A DNA stretch of 64,000 nt from Planctomycetota bacterium. Its GTDB lineage: Bacteria; Planctomycetota; Phycisphaerae; Sedimentisphaerales; Anaerobacaceae. Position numbers and translations under genes: made by a program. The notes beneath the pieces were generated by a model, which was not told where the DNA came from, made no database searches, and was given only the letters and a program-made list of their open reading frames with translations. Location: the NCBI GenBank assembly GCA_030605475.1, contig JAUWIG010000011.1, positions 62,001-126,000 on the forward strand, written 5' to 3'. This document shows positions 51,247 to 58,990 of this stretch, piece after piece. Position 1 is the first letter of the stretch, and every line of letters starts with the position of its first letter.

Positions 51247-51927
51247 TCAAGCACAAAGTTTTTGGAGGTCGTCTATACTCAGTTCATCGAGTTGCGCTAC
51301 GATTTTTTCAGCCATTGTCAATTGCTCTGCATCGTAGGAGTTTGTTACTGCGATGGTATGCATCGCCGCTGCCTTGGCGGCTTCGAGTCCCCAGTGTGAA
51401 TCTTCAATTACAACGCACTGGTCGGCCAATATAAGAGACTGTTTTCTTTCGTTGAGTTTTTGCAAAGTCAGCACGAACCCATCTGGATTTGGCTTTCCTT
51501 TTTTAACCTGCTCAGCGGAAACTATCACCTCGAAGAAAGAACGCAGCCGGTTTTGTTCTAATACCGCTTCAATTTCTGCCAGCAGTGCCCCCGAACATAT
51601 AGCCATTGGTATATTGTTTTGTTCGAGCATCCGAAGGAGGTCTCGCACGCCTTTGATTATTCTGGCGTCAGTTTTTGCCAGTTTTTTGAATATTTCGTTT
51701 TTTTGCTTTGCAAGACTTCTAATCTGCTGCTCTGTGAGCGTCACCAGACCTCTATCAACCACCAACCTGAAGACATCGACGTCAGTTAAGCCGAGATAAT
51801 CTTTGTAGTAATCCTCTGTTGCTATTTGGGGGCCGAATTGAGTTAACACCTGATTAAAGCAACGAAGGTGCAGCATCTCAGAATCGGTTATCACTCCGTC
51901 GAAATCGAATATAACTGCTCTAAGCAT
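51247..51927 (-). CDS. HAD-family phosphatase (beta-phosphoglucomutase-like)
   Basis: 226 residues. AVIFDFDGVITDSEMLHLRC (about 4-23) gives the nucleophile DxD motif; a helical cap follows, then PMAICSGALLAEIEAVL, a Lys in VKKGKPNPDGF and VIEDSHWGLEAAKAA. Subfamily I with alpha cap, like phosphoglucomutases and phosphoglycolate phosphatases. Substrate not deducible. 10 bp after the acyl-CoA dehydrogenase gene in the same direction, so probably co-transcribed. Confidence 0.85.
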   Translation of the reverse strand: MLRAVIFDFDGVITDSEMLHLRCFNQVLTQFGPQIATEDYYKDYLGLTDVDVFRLVVDRGLVTLTEQQIRSLAKQKNEIFKKLAKTDARIIKGVRDLLRMLEQNNIPMAICSGALLAEIEAVLEQNRLRSFFEVIVSAEQVKKGKPNPDGFVLTLQKLNERKQSLILADQCVVIEDSHWGLEAAKAAAMHTIAVTNSYDAEQLTMAEKIVAQLDELSIDDLQKLCA

Positions 51928-51937
51928 CGCCTCTCCT

Positions 51938-53788
51938 CTACTCGGTGGGTACGGGCCCTATCAGAGCTTCATAGTTGGTGAATGTTGACTTATCGCCGCT
52001 ACGAATTACCTCTGTCAGCGATGCAATTTTAGGTGCATTCCTCGTAATGTATCTTCTGGCAATCATCGCCTTGCGCTCTCTTATAGAAATTATCTTATCA
52101 TTATTTGCAGAGTTGTCTTGTGTAGAGAGTGGGACTTTCATATCAACTTTTGTGCTGGCCTGACCACAGAGCAGGTAACCGTTAATCAAATCTATTGCGA
52201 TATCGACTAACGCTCTGCCGTAAAGGTCCATATATTTGTTGCCTTCTTCTTTTACAAAGACAACTGAGCTTTTCAATTGTTCTGTTCCTTCAGCAAGTTT
52301 TTCGAGCAAATCTTTTACTTCGGGTCCATAGCTTTGTTGAGACAGTTCAGTAATGAATTTTTCCGCTGTGCCGCTACAGACACCGCGAACCGTAGCAACA
52401 ATCTGCAATTGGCTTGTCCCCTCGTAAATAGTTGTAACTCTGGCATCGCGGGCGTGCCGTTCGCAGGCGTAGTCCCGCATATAACCGCTGCCGCCAAGGA
52501 CCTGAATCGAATCGTAAGAGACCCTGTTGCACACCTCGCTGCAGTAATATTTACTCATCGGCGTCAGCATTCCCACATATCTCTTGTATTTTCGCAAATC
52601 TCTCTTAAGCTGCTTGGCCTCTGCTTTATTCCTGCTGTCATTCCCGCGCAAGCGGGAATCAGCTTCAAGTTGCCTGGCATAACCGAGGGACCCCGCTTTG
52701 CGGGAACCCATTTCCATATCCACTATGCGTGATGTCTCGTACAGAAGTGCTCGGCTGGCCTCGATAGCAATCTTCATATCCATTAGCATATCGCGAACTG
52801 CCGGCAGCTTTTCAATAGCCACGCCGAACTGGACTCTGTGCGCGGCGTAATCGCGAGCAATGTTGAAGGCGGCTTCGGCAATACCAACCGACTGGGCTGC
52901 AATGCCGATACGAGCGCCGTTCATCAAGCTCATAACGTAGGTTATAAGCCCACGCTGGCGCTCGCCGATTATCTCACACGGCGTGTTGTCAAAGAATATC
53001 TCGCAGGTTGGCGAGCCGTGAATGCCCAATTTATCTTCCAGCCGACGAATATGAACTGTCGACCCTCTGTCGCAAATAAACAGGCTCAATCCCCGACCGT
53101 CGCTCATCTCCGGCTCACTGCGGGCCAACACCAGCAGCACGTTGCCGCAGCCGTTGGTTATGAACCGCTTTACGCCGTGCAGAAACCAGTTGCCGGCCTC
53201 GTCCTGAAACGCGCGTAGCTTGACCGACTGCAAGTCGGAGCCTGCGTCAGGTTCGGTCAGGACCATCGCACCGGTTACCTTACCGGAGGAAAAATCGTGC
53301 AGATATTTCTCTTTGATTTCTTCCGACGCAAAGGCATTGATTGTCTCAGCAATTCCCTGCAGGCCGAATATGTTCATAACCGAAGCGTCTGCACGTGAGA
53401 CAATCTCGGTGGCTATTGAGTAAATAAGATTTGGGAAGTTCAGGCCACCAAATTTATGTGGCAAAGTAAAGCCCATCACGTCAGCTTTGGCAAGTTGTTC
53501 AAGGGACTCGAGTGTACCCTTTGCATAGGTTACTGTTCCGTCTTCGTTAAGGGTATTGCCCTGGCGGTCAACCTCTTCGGCACGCGGCGCAATAAAATCT
53601 GCACTTAACTGCCCGAGTGAATCAAGCACCATATCATAATTTTGCACCGCCTCCTCGGCATCAGCCGGGGCATAATCGAATTCGGTTGCAAACTTAAAGT
53701 TCTCTTCGCGAATTGCGGCCAATTCGCGCAGGTCTGTATGCTTGAACAAAAACTGTATATCGTCGTTATCCCTGTAGAAGTTCGCCAT
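51938..53788 (-). CDS. Acyl-CoA dehydrogenase with in-frame repeat insertion
   Basis: 616 residues. FAD-binding acyl-CoA dehydrogenase: MGFTLPHKFGGLNFPNLIYS, VLTEPDAGSDLQSVKL, FITNGCGNVLLVLARSE, and RVTTIYEGTSQLQI with the catalytic Glu. The C-terminus is extended by about 130 residues, as in some anaerobic types. Between SRIVDMEMG and KQLKRDLRKYKRYV a segment of about 32 residues (GSLGYARQLEADSRLRGNDS and flanks) is encoded by palindromes at 52637-52709. Oxidises an acyl-CoA and passes electrons to the EtfAB encoded upstream. Confidence 0.9.
   Translation of the reverse strand: MANFYRDNDDIQFLFKHTDLRELAAIREENFKFATEFDYAPADAEEAVQNYDMVLDSLGQLSADFIAPRAEEVDRQGNTLNEDGTVTYAKGTLESLEQLAKADVMGFTLPHKFGGLNFPNLIYSIATEIVSRADASVMNIFGLQGIAETINAFASEEIKEKYLHDFSSGKVTGAMVLTEPDAGSDLQSVKLRAFQDEAGNWFLHGVKRFITNGCGNVLLVLARSEPEMSDGRGLSLFICDRGSTVHIRRLEDKLGIHGSPTCEIFFDNTPCEIIGERQRGLITYVMSLMNGARIGIAAQSVGIAEAAFNIARDYAAHRVQFGVAIEKLPAVRDMLMDMKIAIEASRALLYETSRIVDMEMGSRKAGSLGYARQLEADSRLRGNDSRNKAEAKQLKRDLRKYKRYVGMLTPMSKYYCSEVCNRVSYDSIQVLGGSGYMRDYACERHARDARVTTIYEGTSQLQIVATVRGVCSGTAEKFITELSQQSYGPEVKDLLEKLAEGTEQLKSSVVFVKEEGNKYMDLYGRALVDIAIDLINGYLLCGQASTKVDMKVPLSTQDNSANNDKIISIRERKAMIARRYITRNAPKIASLTEVIRSGDKSTFTNYEALIGPVPTE
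52637..52709. repeat. Double GC palindrome inside the acyl-CoA dehydrogenase gene
   Basis: GTCATTCCCGCGCAAGCGGG forms stem ATTCCCGC/GCGGGAAT; about 40 bp on, GACCCCGCTTTGCGGGAACC forms CCCCGC/GCGGG. Typical interspersed genomic palindrome, here in frame. Confidence 0.75.
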
Positions 53789-53846
53789 AACCTATTCCCT
53801 GATATCCTGCTTCCTGTTCACCTGATAACCTTTGTCCTCCGTCCGC

Positions 53847-53874
53847 TTCACGATTCACGAGATACGGATTTGAT
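53847..53874. repeat. Heptamer array over the etfA stop, 4 units
   Basis: TTCACGA, TTCACGA, GATACGG, ATTTGAT. Encodes the last residues of EtfA and its stop. Confidence 0.65.
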
Positions 53875-54885
53875 TCCCTTTATTATCCTGGGCACCGCTT
53901 GGTTTAGGTCGCCGACTATCTTGTAATGTGCAATGCCGAATATGGGTGCGTTGGAGTCGTTATTGACAGCGATGATTTTTTGACTCTGGGACATTCCAGC
54001 CTGATGTTGAATTGCGCCGCTAATTCCCACGGCTATATATAGGCTGGGCCTCACCGTTGTCCCGGTTTGCCCGACCTGATGGTCGCTGTCGATAAAGCCC
54101 AGGTCAACTGCCGCTCGGGTAGCTGCCGGCGCTGCACCTAAACAATTTGCTAAATCCCAGATGAGTTTGAAGTTGTCTTTACTGCCCACGCCTGCTCCGC
54201 CGGCAACGATTATCCTTGCCGTTTTGAGATTGACCTGTCTCTCGCGTTTGTGCTCGGCCAGAATCTCTAAGGGTAAATCCTGTTGGGATAACTGTGCTTT
54301 TTCCTGGATGATTTCACCTTTACGGCCGGTGTCAGGTTCTGGCATCGGCATCACACCTTCGCGCACCGTTGCCATTTGCGGCCAGCGGTCGTAATTTATG
54401 ATGGTGGCGATTATATTTCCGCCGAAGGCAGGCCTTATCTGAAACATCAAATTCTTATGCAACTGCACATCTTTGCCGGGCTTGTGGTCGCCGATTTGAA
54501 GGTCCGTACAGTCTGCCGTAAGTCCCGCTTTTGCGGCGCTTGCAATTCGAGGGGCCAGGTCCCGCCCCGTAATTGTAGCCCCGTAAAGCACTATCTGCGG
54601 CTCATACTTATGAATCAAATCGAAGATTACTTTTGCGTAGCTGTTCGTCTGGTAATGTTCAAGCAGCGGATGTTCAGCCAGATATATTTTGTCGGCGCCA
54701 CAGTGGATTAGCTTTGTCGCAAGGTTTTTGACCTTATCGCCTAAAAGCACCGAAGCCAATTTTACGCCTAATGTATCAGCCAGATGTCGGCCTTTACTCA
54801 TCAGCTCAATTGGCGTATCTTCTAATTGCCCGTTATGCTGCTCACCAAATACCCAAACCTCACCTTGCCTGTTAACATCTATCAT
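53848..54885 (-). CDS. etfA: Electron transfer flavoprotein alpha subunit
   Basis: 345 residues. N-terminal alpha/beta domain (GEVWVFGEQHNGQLEDTPIE), then the FAD-binding C-terminal domain: GGAGVGSKDNFKLIWDLANC, QVGQTGTTVRPSLYIAVGIS, GAIQHQAGMSQSQKIIAVNN. Carries electrons from the acyl-CoA dehydrogenase encoded next. Order etfB-etfA-acyl-CoA dehydrogenase on the minus strand. The C-terminal residues SVSRES come from a heptamer array. Confidence 0.95.
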   Translation of the reverse strand: MIDVNRQGEVWVFGEQHNGQLEDTPIELMSKGRHLADTLGVKLASVLLGDKVKNLATKLIHCGADKIYLAEHPLLEHYQTNSYAKVIFDLIHKYEPQIVLYGATITGRDLAPRIASAAKAGLTADCTDLQIGDHKPGKDVQLHKNLMFQIRPAFGGNIIATIINYDRWPQMATVREGVMPMPEPDTGRKGEIIQEKAQLSQQDLPLEILAEHKRERQVNLKTARIIVAGGAGVGSKDNFKLIWDLANCLGAAPAATRAAVDLGFIDSDHQVGQTGTTVRPSLYIAVGISGAIQHQAGMSQSQKIIAVNNDSNAPIFGIAHYKIVGDLNQAVPRIIKGIKSVSRES

Positions 54886-54886
54886 A

Positions 54887-54942
54887 ATTCGTATCTTTTA
54901 TACTTCGCTATTCGTCATTCCTTGTTCGATATTGGATATTCT
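54887..54942. repeat. Heptamer array between etfB and etfA, 8 units
   Basis: ATTCGTA, TCTTTTA, TACTTCG, CTATTCG, TCATTCC, TTGTTCG, ATATTGG, ATATTCT. It starts 2 bp before the etfA ATG (minus strand), where a ribosome site would normally be. Confidence 0.65.
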
Positions 54943-54963
54943 GTTTTTCCTTGTTCGGTACCC

Positions 54964-54984
54964 GTCCTGAGCACGGTCGAAGGA
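54964..54984. repeat. CCTGAGC...GTCGAAGG repeat
   Basis: GTCCTGAGCACGGTCGAAGG, a short copy of the family at 33627-33657, between two heptamer arrays in the etfB-etfA gap. Confidence 0.55.
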
Positions 54985-54992
54985 TTCGATGT

Positions 54993-55034
54993 TTGTATCT
55001 TGTGTCTCGATTCACGAGTCATAATTCACGAAAT
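54993..55034. repeat. Heptamer array over the etfB stop, 6 units
   Basis: TTGTATC, TTGTGTC, TCGATTC, ACGAGTC, ATAATTC, ACGAAAT. Confidence 0.7.
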
Positions 55035-55937
55035 AATCTTATCTTCAATCAACTCGCCAATCATATTCGAGATTCCCTTCTCGTTGGCTGGAACGTCCTT
55101 GCTCTCTTTGGCGGCAAGAACAACGCTCTGGATGCGGTGGACTTTAGTTGGTGAGCCGCTTCGGCCGCACCAGTTCAAATCAGCGCCGAGAAAATCCAAA
55201 TCCCATTGTTTAATCAGCAGACATTTTTCATTTAATTGACCGCACTTGTGCTTGGCGAGTTCTTTGATTACCGCCTCGTCCACGTCGGGATTTTCAGCTT
55301 TGATTTTCTGCTCAATCTCAAGCGGCGTGTGTGCTTTTTTATATCGCATCATTTTTTTTGCCGCAGCAACTCTCGGCTCATTTGCCTCACCGGTTACGGT
55401 TAAAAGCACCGGCAGGCTGGTTTTAATCTGCTGCCAGCCGGCCCCGATATTTCGCCGGGCCGTTATAGTTTTGCCGTTAAGCTCGACAAGCTCTTCGACG
55501 TATGTAATCTGCGTAACGCCCAATTTCTCTGCCAATTGCGGCCCGACCTGTGCGGTATCGCCATCAATCGCCTGTCTGCCGCAAAGGACGATGTCGTAAT
55601 CGATTTTTTTGACCGCACAGCTTAGAATGTAGCTGGTTGCCAATGTATCACTTGCGGCGCATCGCAGGTCGGTTATTAAAATCGCGTCGTCGGCTCCCCG
55701 AAAAAGCGAATCGCGAAGAATCGCAGCCGCCCCCGGCGGGCCCATCGTGATAACGGTTATCTTGCCGCCGAATTTATCCTTAATCTGCAGGGCCAATTCG
55801 AGTGCATTAAGGTCTTCCGGATTGAAAATGGCGGCTAAAGCGGAACGGTTAACAGTACCGTCATCATTCATCGCCTCACCTGTAATCCTTTTAGTATCAG
55901 GAACTTGTTTGATTAGAACAGCACAATTGTAAGCCAC
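55026..55937 (-). CDS. etfB: Electron transfer flavoprotein beta subunit
   Basis: 303 residues from GTG, with GGAGG 9 nt upstream. AVLIKQVPDTKRITGEAMND at the start, NPEDLNALELALQIKDKFGG, the ETF-beta signature VLCGRQAIDGDTAQVGPQLA (about 118-137). Longer than the usual 255 residues through a C-terminal extension. Partners etfA downstream. Whether this ETF bifurcates electrons cannot be told from the sequence alone. Confidence 0.94.
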   Translation of the reverse strand: MAYNCAVLIKQVPDTKRITGEAMNDDGTVNRSALAAIFNPEDLNALELALQIKDKFGGKITVITMGPPGAAAILRDSLFRGADDAILITDLRCAASDTLATSYILSCAVKKIDYDIVLCGRQAIDGDTAQVGPQLAEKLGVTQITYVEELVELNGKTITARRNIGAGWQQIKTSLPVLLTVTGEANEPRVAAAKKMMRYKKAHTPLEIEQKIKAENPDVDEAVIKELAKHKCGQLNEKCLLIKQWDLDFLGADLNWCGRSGSPTKVHRIQSVVLAAKESKDVPANEKGISNMIGELIEDKIIS

Positions 55938-55970
55938 TTATCGCCTCCGTAGGTTCAGCGTATAGCAATA

Positions 55971-56019
55971 ATTCGTTGTTCGTATCTCGTTCGAGATACG
56001 ATTCACGAGATACGAATTT
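55971..56019. repeat. Heptamer array with internal palindrome, 7 units
   Basis: ATTCGTT, GTTCGTA, TCTCGTT, CGAGATA, CGATTCA, CGAGATA, CGAATTT, all in phase. 55981-56000 is a perfect inverted repeat, CGTATCTCG-TT-CGAGATACG, so the array changes strand sense in the middle. Confidence 0.8.
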
Positions 56020-56171
56020 TAGCGGGATTTGCCGCCAAGTCAATCCTAAAAGCAAGCAGGTTCACACAGCGATAGGCACCGGTTGTGCAAAAGCCGCTAA
56101 ACTCGGCAGCCAAAAAGGTCGATTTTATGCATATATGCGCCGCCTTTGTAATCAAATACGGCAAATTTTCT

Positions 56172-56199
56172 TTGACAACGGTTCATATAAACTGATAAT
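56172..56199 (+). promoter_or_regulatory. Sigma-70-type promoter of the kinase gene
   Basis: Perfect -35 TTGACA (56172-56177), 16-bp spacer, -10 GATAAT (56194-56199). Confidence 0.7.
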
Positions 56200-56267
56200 C
56201 ATACTTTCAGAATACTTGTACTGGGGTGGGAACGGAAGCTGAAGGCTCGGCTTTCCCGAGAAGACCG

Positions 56268-57503
56268 ATGAAGAACGAAACAAGTTACGATACGGTATTC
56301 GGCAAAATGGCTGTGGACCAGGGTCTCTGCACAGATGCAGAGTTGCGCCGCTCGCTTGAGGAGCTGCAGTCTCGCCGGAAGGTCAATCCTATAATTCTTA
56401 AGAACCTTATGATTGACCTCGGCTATGTTACGGCGACCCAGGCCGAAAGGTTAAAGAAAAGTATAAAGGAGAGCAAGGTTGCCGCCCATCAGATTCCGGG
56501 CTATAAAATACTTGGCAAGCTTGGTGCCGGCGCGATGGCCATTGTTTACAAGGGCCGGCAATTAAGTTTGAACCGCACCGTTGCGATAAAGGTTTTGCCT
56601 AAGCGTTTTAGCGAAAATCCAGAATACGTGGAACGGTTTTACAAGGAAGGTCAGGCCGCCGGAAAGCTAAATCATAACAACATTGTCCAGGCCTTTGACG
56701 TTGGAGAGGCAGGGGGGTATCACTATTTTGTAATGGAATATGTTGAAGGAAGAACTTTGCATGAGGATTTAGCAGCAGGCAACGTTTTTGCCGAAGATAA
56801 AGCGCTGGATATAATCATTCAGGTTGCTCATGCTCTTGCTCACGCCCACGCCCACGGCCTTATTCACCGTGATGTCAAGCCCAAGAATATAATGATAAAC
56901 ACTGCCGGCGTGGTTAAGCTCGCTGATATGGGTTTGGCGCGTGAAGTAACTGACATCAAGGCGGCGCAAACCGAAAAGGGCAAAGCTTACGGCACGCCTT
57001 ACTATATTGCGCCTGAACAAATTCGAGGCGAGGTCGACATTGACGGCAGGGCTGACATTTATGGTCTCGGAACGACTTTTTATCACATGGTAACGGGTCG
57101 AGTGCCGTTTATGGCGGAAGACCCTATGGATGTTATGAGAAAGCACCTCAAGGAGCAGCTGGTTCCGCCGGACCACATAAATACTGCGCTTAGCGCCGGG
57201 GTATCTGAAGTGATTGAAGTTATGATGGCAAAGCGCAAGGAGAGCCGCTACGACAACGTTGAAGAGCTGATGACTGATTTAGAGGCTGTCCGCGATGGCC
57301 AGCCTCCGCTCAGGGCGCACAAGAGATTTGATGTTTCTATGCTTGGGCAGCTGGAAAGCGGAGAGGCTGTCGAAGAAGAGGAAAAAGTTTACAAAGAGGA
57401 TACCATTGCGCATTACCGGATTGCGATATTGGTTTTAAGTGCGGCAGTGGCGCTATTCTTCCTCGTCATCGTTTTCCTCTTGATTAGCTGGCTGGAGCTT
57501 TAA
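56268..57503 (+). CDS. Membrane-bound Ser/Thr protein kinase (Hanks type)
   Basis: 411 residues from the ATG at 56268 (GAGAAG upstream; a GTG at 56226 is also open). N-terminal regulatory segment of about 70 residues (DTVFGKMAVDQGLCTDAELR) like those before planctomycete kinases. Kinase domain about 80-345: GKLGAGAMAIVYKGRQ, VAIKVLP, catalytic HRDVKPKNIMI, DMG in place of DFG/DLG, APE. C-terminal membrane helix (about 385-409) with almost nothing beyond it, so no periplasmic sensor domain. Substrate unknown. Confidence 0.93.
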   Translation: MKNETSYDTVFGKMAVDQGLCTDAELRRSLEELQSRRKVNPIILKNLMIDLGYVTATQAERLKKSIKESKVAAHQIPGYKILGKLGAGAMAIVYKGRQLSLNRTVAIKVLPKRFSENPEYVERFYKEGQAAGKLNHNNIVQAFDVGEAGGYHYFVMEYVEGRTLHEDLAAGNVFAEDKALDIIIQVAHALAHAHAHGLIHRDVKPKNIMINTAGVVKLADMGLAREVTDIKAAQTEKGKAYGTPYYIAPEQIRGEVDIDGRADIYGLGTTFYHMVTGRVPFMAEDPMDVMRKHLKEQLVPPDHINTALSAGVSEVIEVMMAKRKESRYDNVEELMTDLEAVRDGQPPLRAHKRFDVSMLGQLESGEAVEEEEKVYKEDTIAHYRIAILVLSAAVALFFLVIVFLLISWLEL

Positions 57504-57505
57504 GC

Positions 57506-57575
57506 GATTGACTATTGATAATTGGTAATTTAACTTCAGCAATCGTTAATCAATCTTAGATAATCATTAATCATT
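57506..57575. repeat. Heptamer array, 10 units, abutting the next gene
   Basis: Ten 7-mers in phase from GATTGAC to AATCATT (with AATCGTT, AATCAAT, AATCATT, AATCATT). It ends 5 bp before the ATG at 57581 and fills the whole gap after the kinase. Confidence 0.8.
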
Positions 57576-57580
57576 GACTT

Positions 57581-58609
57581 ATGCCAAGAGGAGGCGCACA
57601 TTTTTCTTCCGAGGAGCTGGCTCGGGTCCTCAGTTATTACGACATTGGCGTAATTCATCAGGTAACACCTTTGTCTGCGGGAAATAAGCGTGCGCCGAAG
57701 ATGGTGATTATATCAGAGCAGGGTAAATTCTTCTTGAAGCGCCGGCCCAAGGGCAAAGACGACTTCTACCGCGTCGCCTTTGGCCACTCCGTCCAGACTC
57801 ACCTGGAGAAAAAATCTTTTCCGGTCACCTCTCTTGTGACCACCCGCGACGAGAATAATACAATCCTGCAGTTGAACAATCACATTTACGAATTTTTCAA
57901 GTTCGCTGCCGGCCTTCGCTACGACGGCTCGGCTGAAGCTACTATTGATGCAGGCCGCAAACTGGCAAAATTTCACCGGCATTTAGCTGATTTTGCCTGC
58001 CAGTGGAAGCCGTTAAAAGGCAGTTTCCATGATTCCACAACCGTCCGCAGGCATCTCAAAACGGTCGGAGCTGACAAAATGGCCGGCCCGGACAAAAAAT
58101 TACAGGCCACTGCAGAGGCGATAATCATTCTTTATAACGGCTCCAGTGTTCATGTAAGTGAGCTTGGATTCGACTCCTGGGCCGAGCAGGTTGTGCACGG
58201 CGATTGGCATCCCGGAAATATGCTCTTTTCCGATAACAAGCTCACTGCCGTTCTTGACTTTGATTCGGTAAAGATTGCGCCGGCTGTTACCGACCTCGCC
58301 AACGGAATGCTGCAGTTTTCGATTGTCGGCGACCGTCCAAACCCCGCCGATTGGCCCGGTTATCTCGACCAGGCCAAGCTCGTTCAGTTCTTAAATGGTT
58401 ATCGCGAAGAGATAAAACTCAAAGCCAATGAGCTAAATTCCCTGCTCGATTTAATGATTGAGACGATGATAGCCGAGGCGGTGCTGCCGGTAGCCGCGAC
58501 CGGCTTTTTCGGCAACCTCTCCGGCCTGGATTTCCTAAAAATGATTCGCCGAAAGTCAGAATGGCTCGACAAAAACCGCAAAAAACTGACTCAGGCGATT
58601 GGGGCGTGA
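57581..58609 (+). CDS. Aminoglycoside phosphotransferase-like (APH/CotS-type) kinase
   Basis: 342 residues. Small-molecule kinase fold: KFFLKRRPKGKDDFYRVAF with the ATP Lys (about 50), catalytic VVHGDWHPGNMLFSDNKLTA (about 205-224) and metal-binding LDFDSVKIAP. Closest in style to spore-coat CotS/homoserine-kinase-like APH enzymes. Substrate unknown. There is no ribosome site, because the heptamer array occupies the leader; translation may depend on the upstream kinase gene. Confidence 0.82.
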   Translation: MPRGGAHFSSEELARVLSYYDIGVIHQVTPLSAGNKRAPKMVIISEQGKFFLKRRPKGKDDFYRVAFGHSVQTHLEKKSFPVTSLVTTRDENNTILQLNNHIYEFFKFAAGLRYDGSAEATIDAGRKLAKFHRHLADFACQWKPLKGSFHDSTTVRRHLKTVGADKMAGPDKKLQATAEAIIILYNGSSVHVSELGFDSWAEQVVHGDWHPGNMLFSDNKLTAVLDFDSVKIAPAVTDLANGMLQFSIVGDRPNPADWPGYLDQAKLVQFLNGYREEIKLKANELNSLLDLMIETMIAEAVLPVAATGFFGNLSGLDFLKMIRRKSEWLDKNRKKLTQAIGA

Positions 58610-58731
58610 CCCGTGAATCACAGTGCATAAGGGCATCATCCCGACCGTTATTTTTCCTGTTTGTCATCCCGACCGTAGTGGAGGGAACTATTAAATTAAA
58701 AGCCGGCCCTGCCGGCCTCAAATGGCTATAT

Positions 58732-58759
58732 ACTGAATACTAACGACTAACGACTAATT
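58732..58759. repeat. Heptamer array, 4 units
   Basis: ACTGAAT, ACTAACG, ACTAACG, ACTAATT. Same unit sequence as the array preceding 62308. Confidence 0.7.
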
Positions 58760-58825
58760 TGCCCCTTGCCTTTTCACTTCTTTTGTGTTATTTTCTGTGC
58801 CTAAAGGCGTAATAAGGATACGAAG

Positions 58826-58855
58826 TTGTTTGGCGGGTTATACAGACTGTATAAT
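58826..58855 (+). promoter_or_regulatory. Sigma-70-type promoter of the three-ORF operon
   Basis: -35 TTGTTT (58826-58831), 18-bp spacer, perfect -10 TATAAT (58850-58855). Confidence 0.6.
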
Positions 58856-58880
58856 CATTGTTCGAATGGGAGAATAGACC

Positions 58881-58988
58881 ATGACCGAGTTAAATGAAGA
58901 AAGGATGCTGGAACTGATCTCCGGTGAGGAATCCGAATCAGTCGAGTTCAAGACGGCCATCTGCCTTAAGGCGCGAAAGGGACATTGA
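58881..58988 (+). CDS. 35-residue AlbA_2-like fragment
   Basis: ATG at 58881 with GGGAGA upstream and a promoter before that. The product MTELNEERMLELISGEESES continues VEFKTA, which matches the opening of AlbA_2/Schlafen-like DNA-binding domains (x-x-E-S-x-x-x-E-F-K), then diverges and stops. Either a truncated remnant of a larger AlbA_2 gene or a leader peptide coupled to the next ORF, whose ATG lies 3 bp after the TGA. Confidence 0.5.
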   Translation: MTELNEERMLELISGEESESVEFKTAICLKARKGH

Positions 58989-58990
58989 CG

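Larger units (their letters stand above)
55938..56267. other. 330-bp divergent gap between etfB and the kinase gene
   Basis: Contains a heptamer array with a perfect palindrome (55971-56019), about 150 bp without recognisable features, and a strong promoter towards the kinase gene (56172-56199). Confidence 0.6.
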
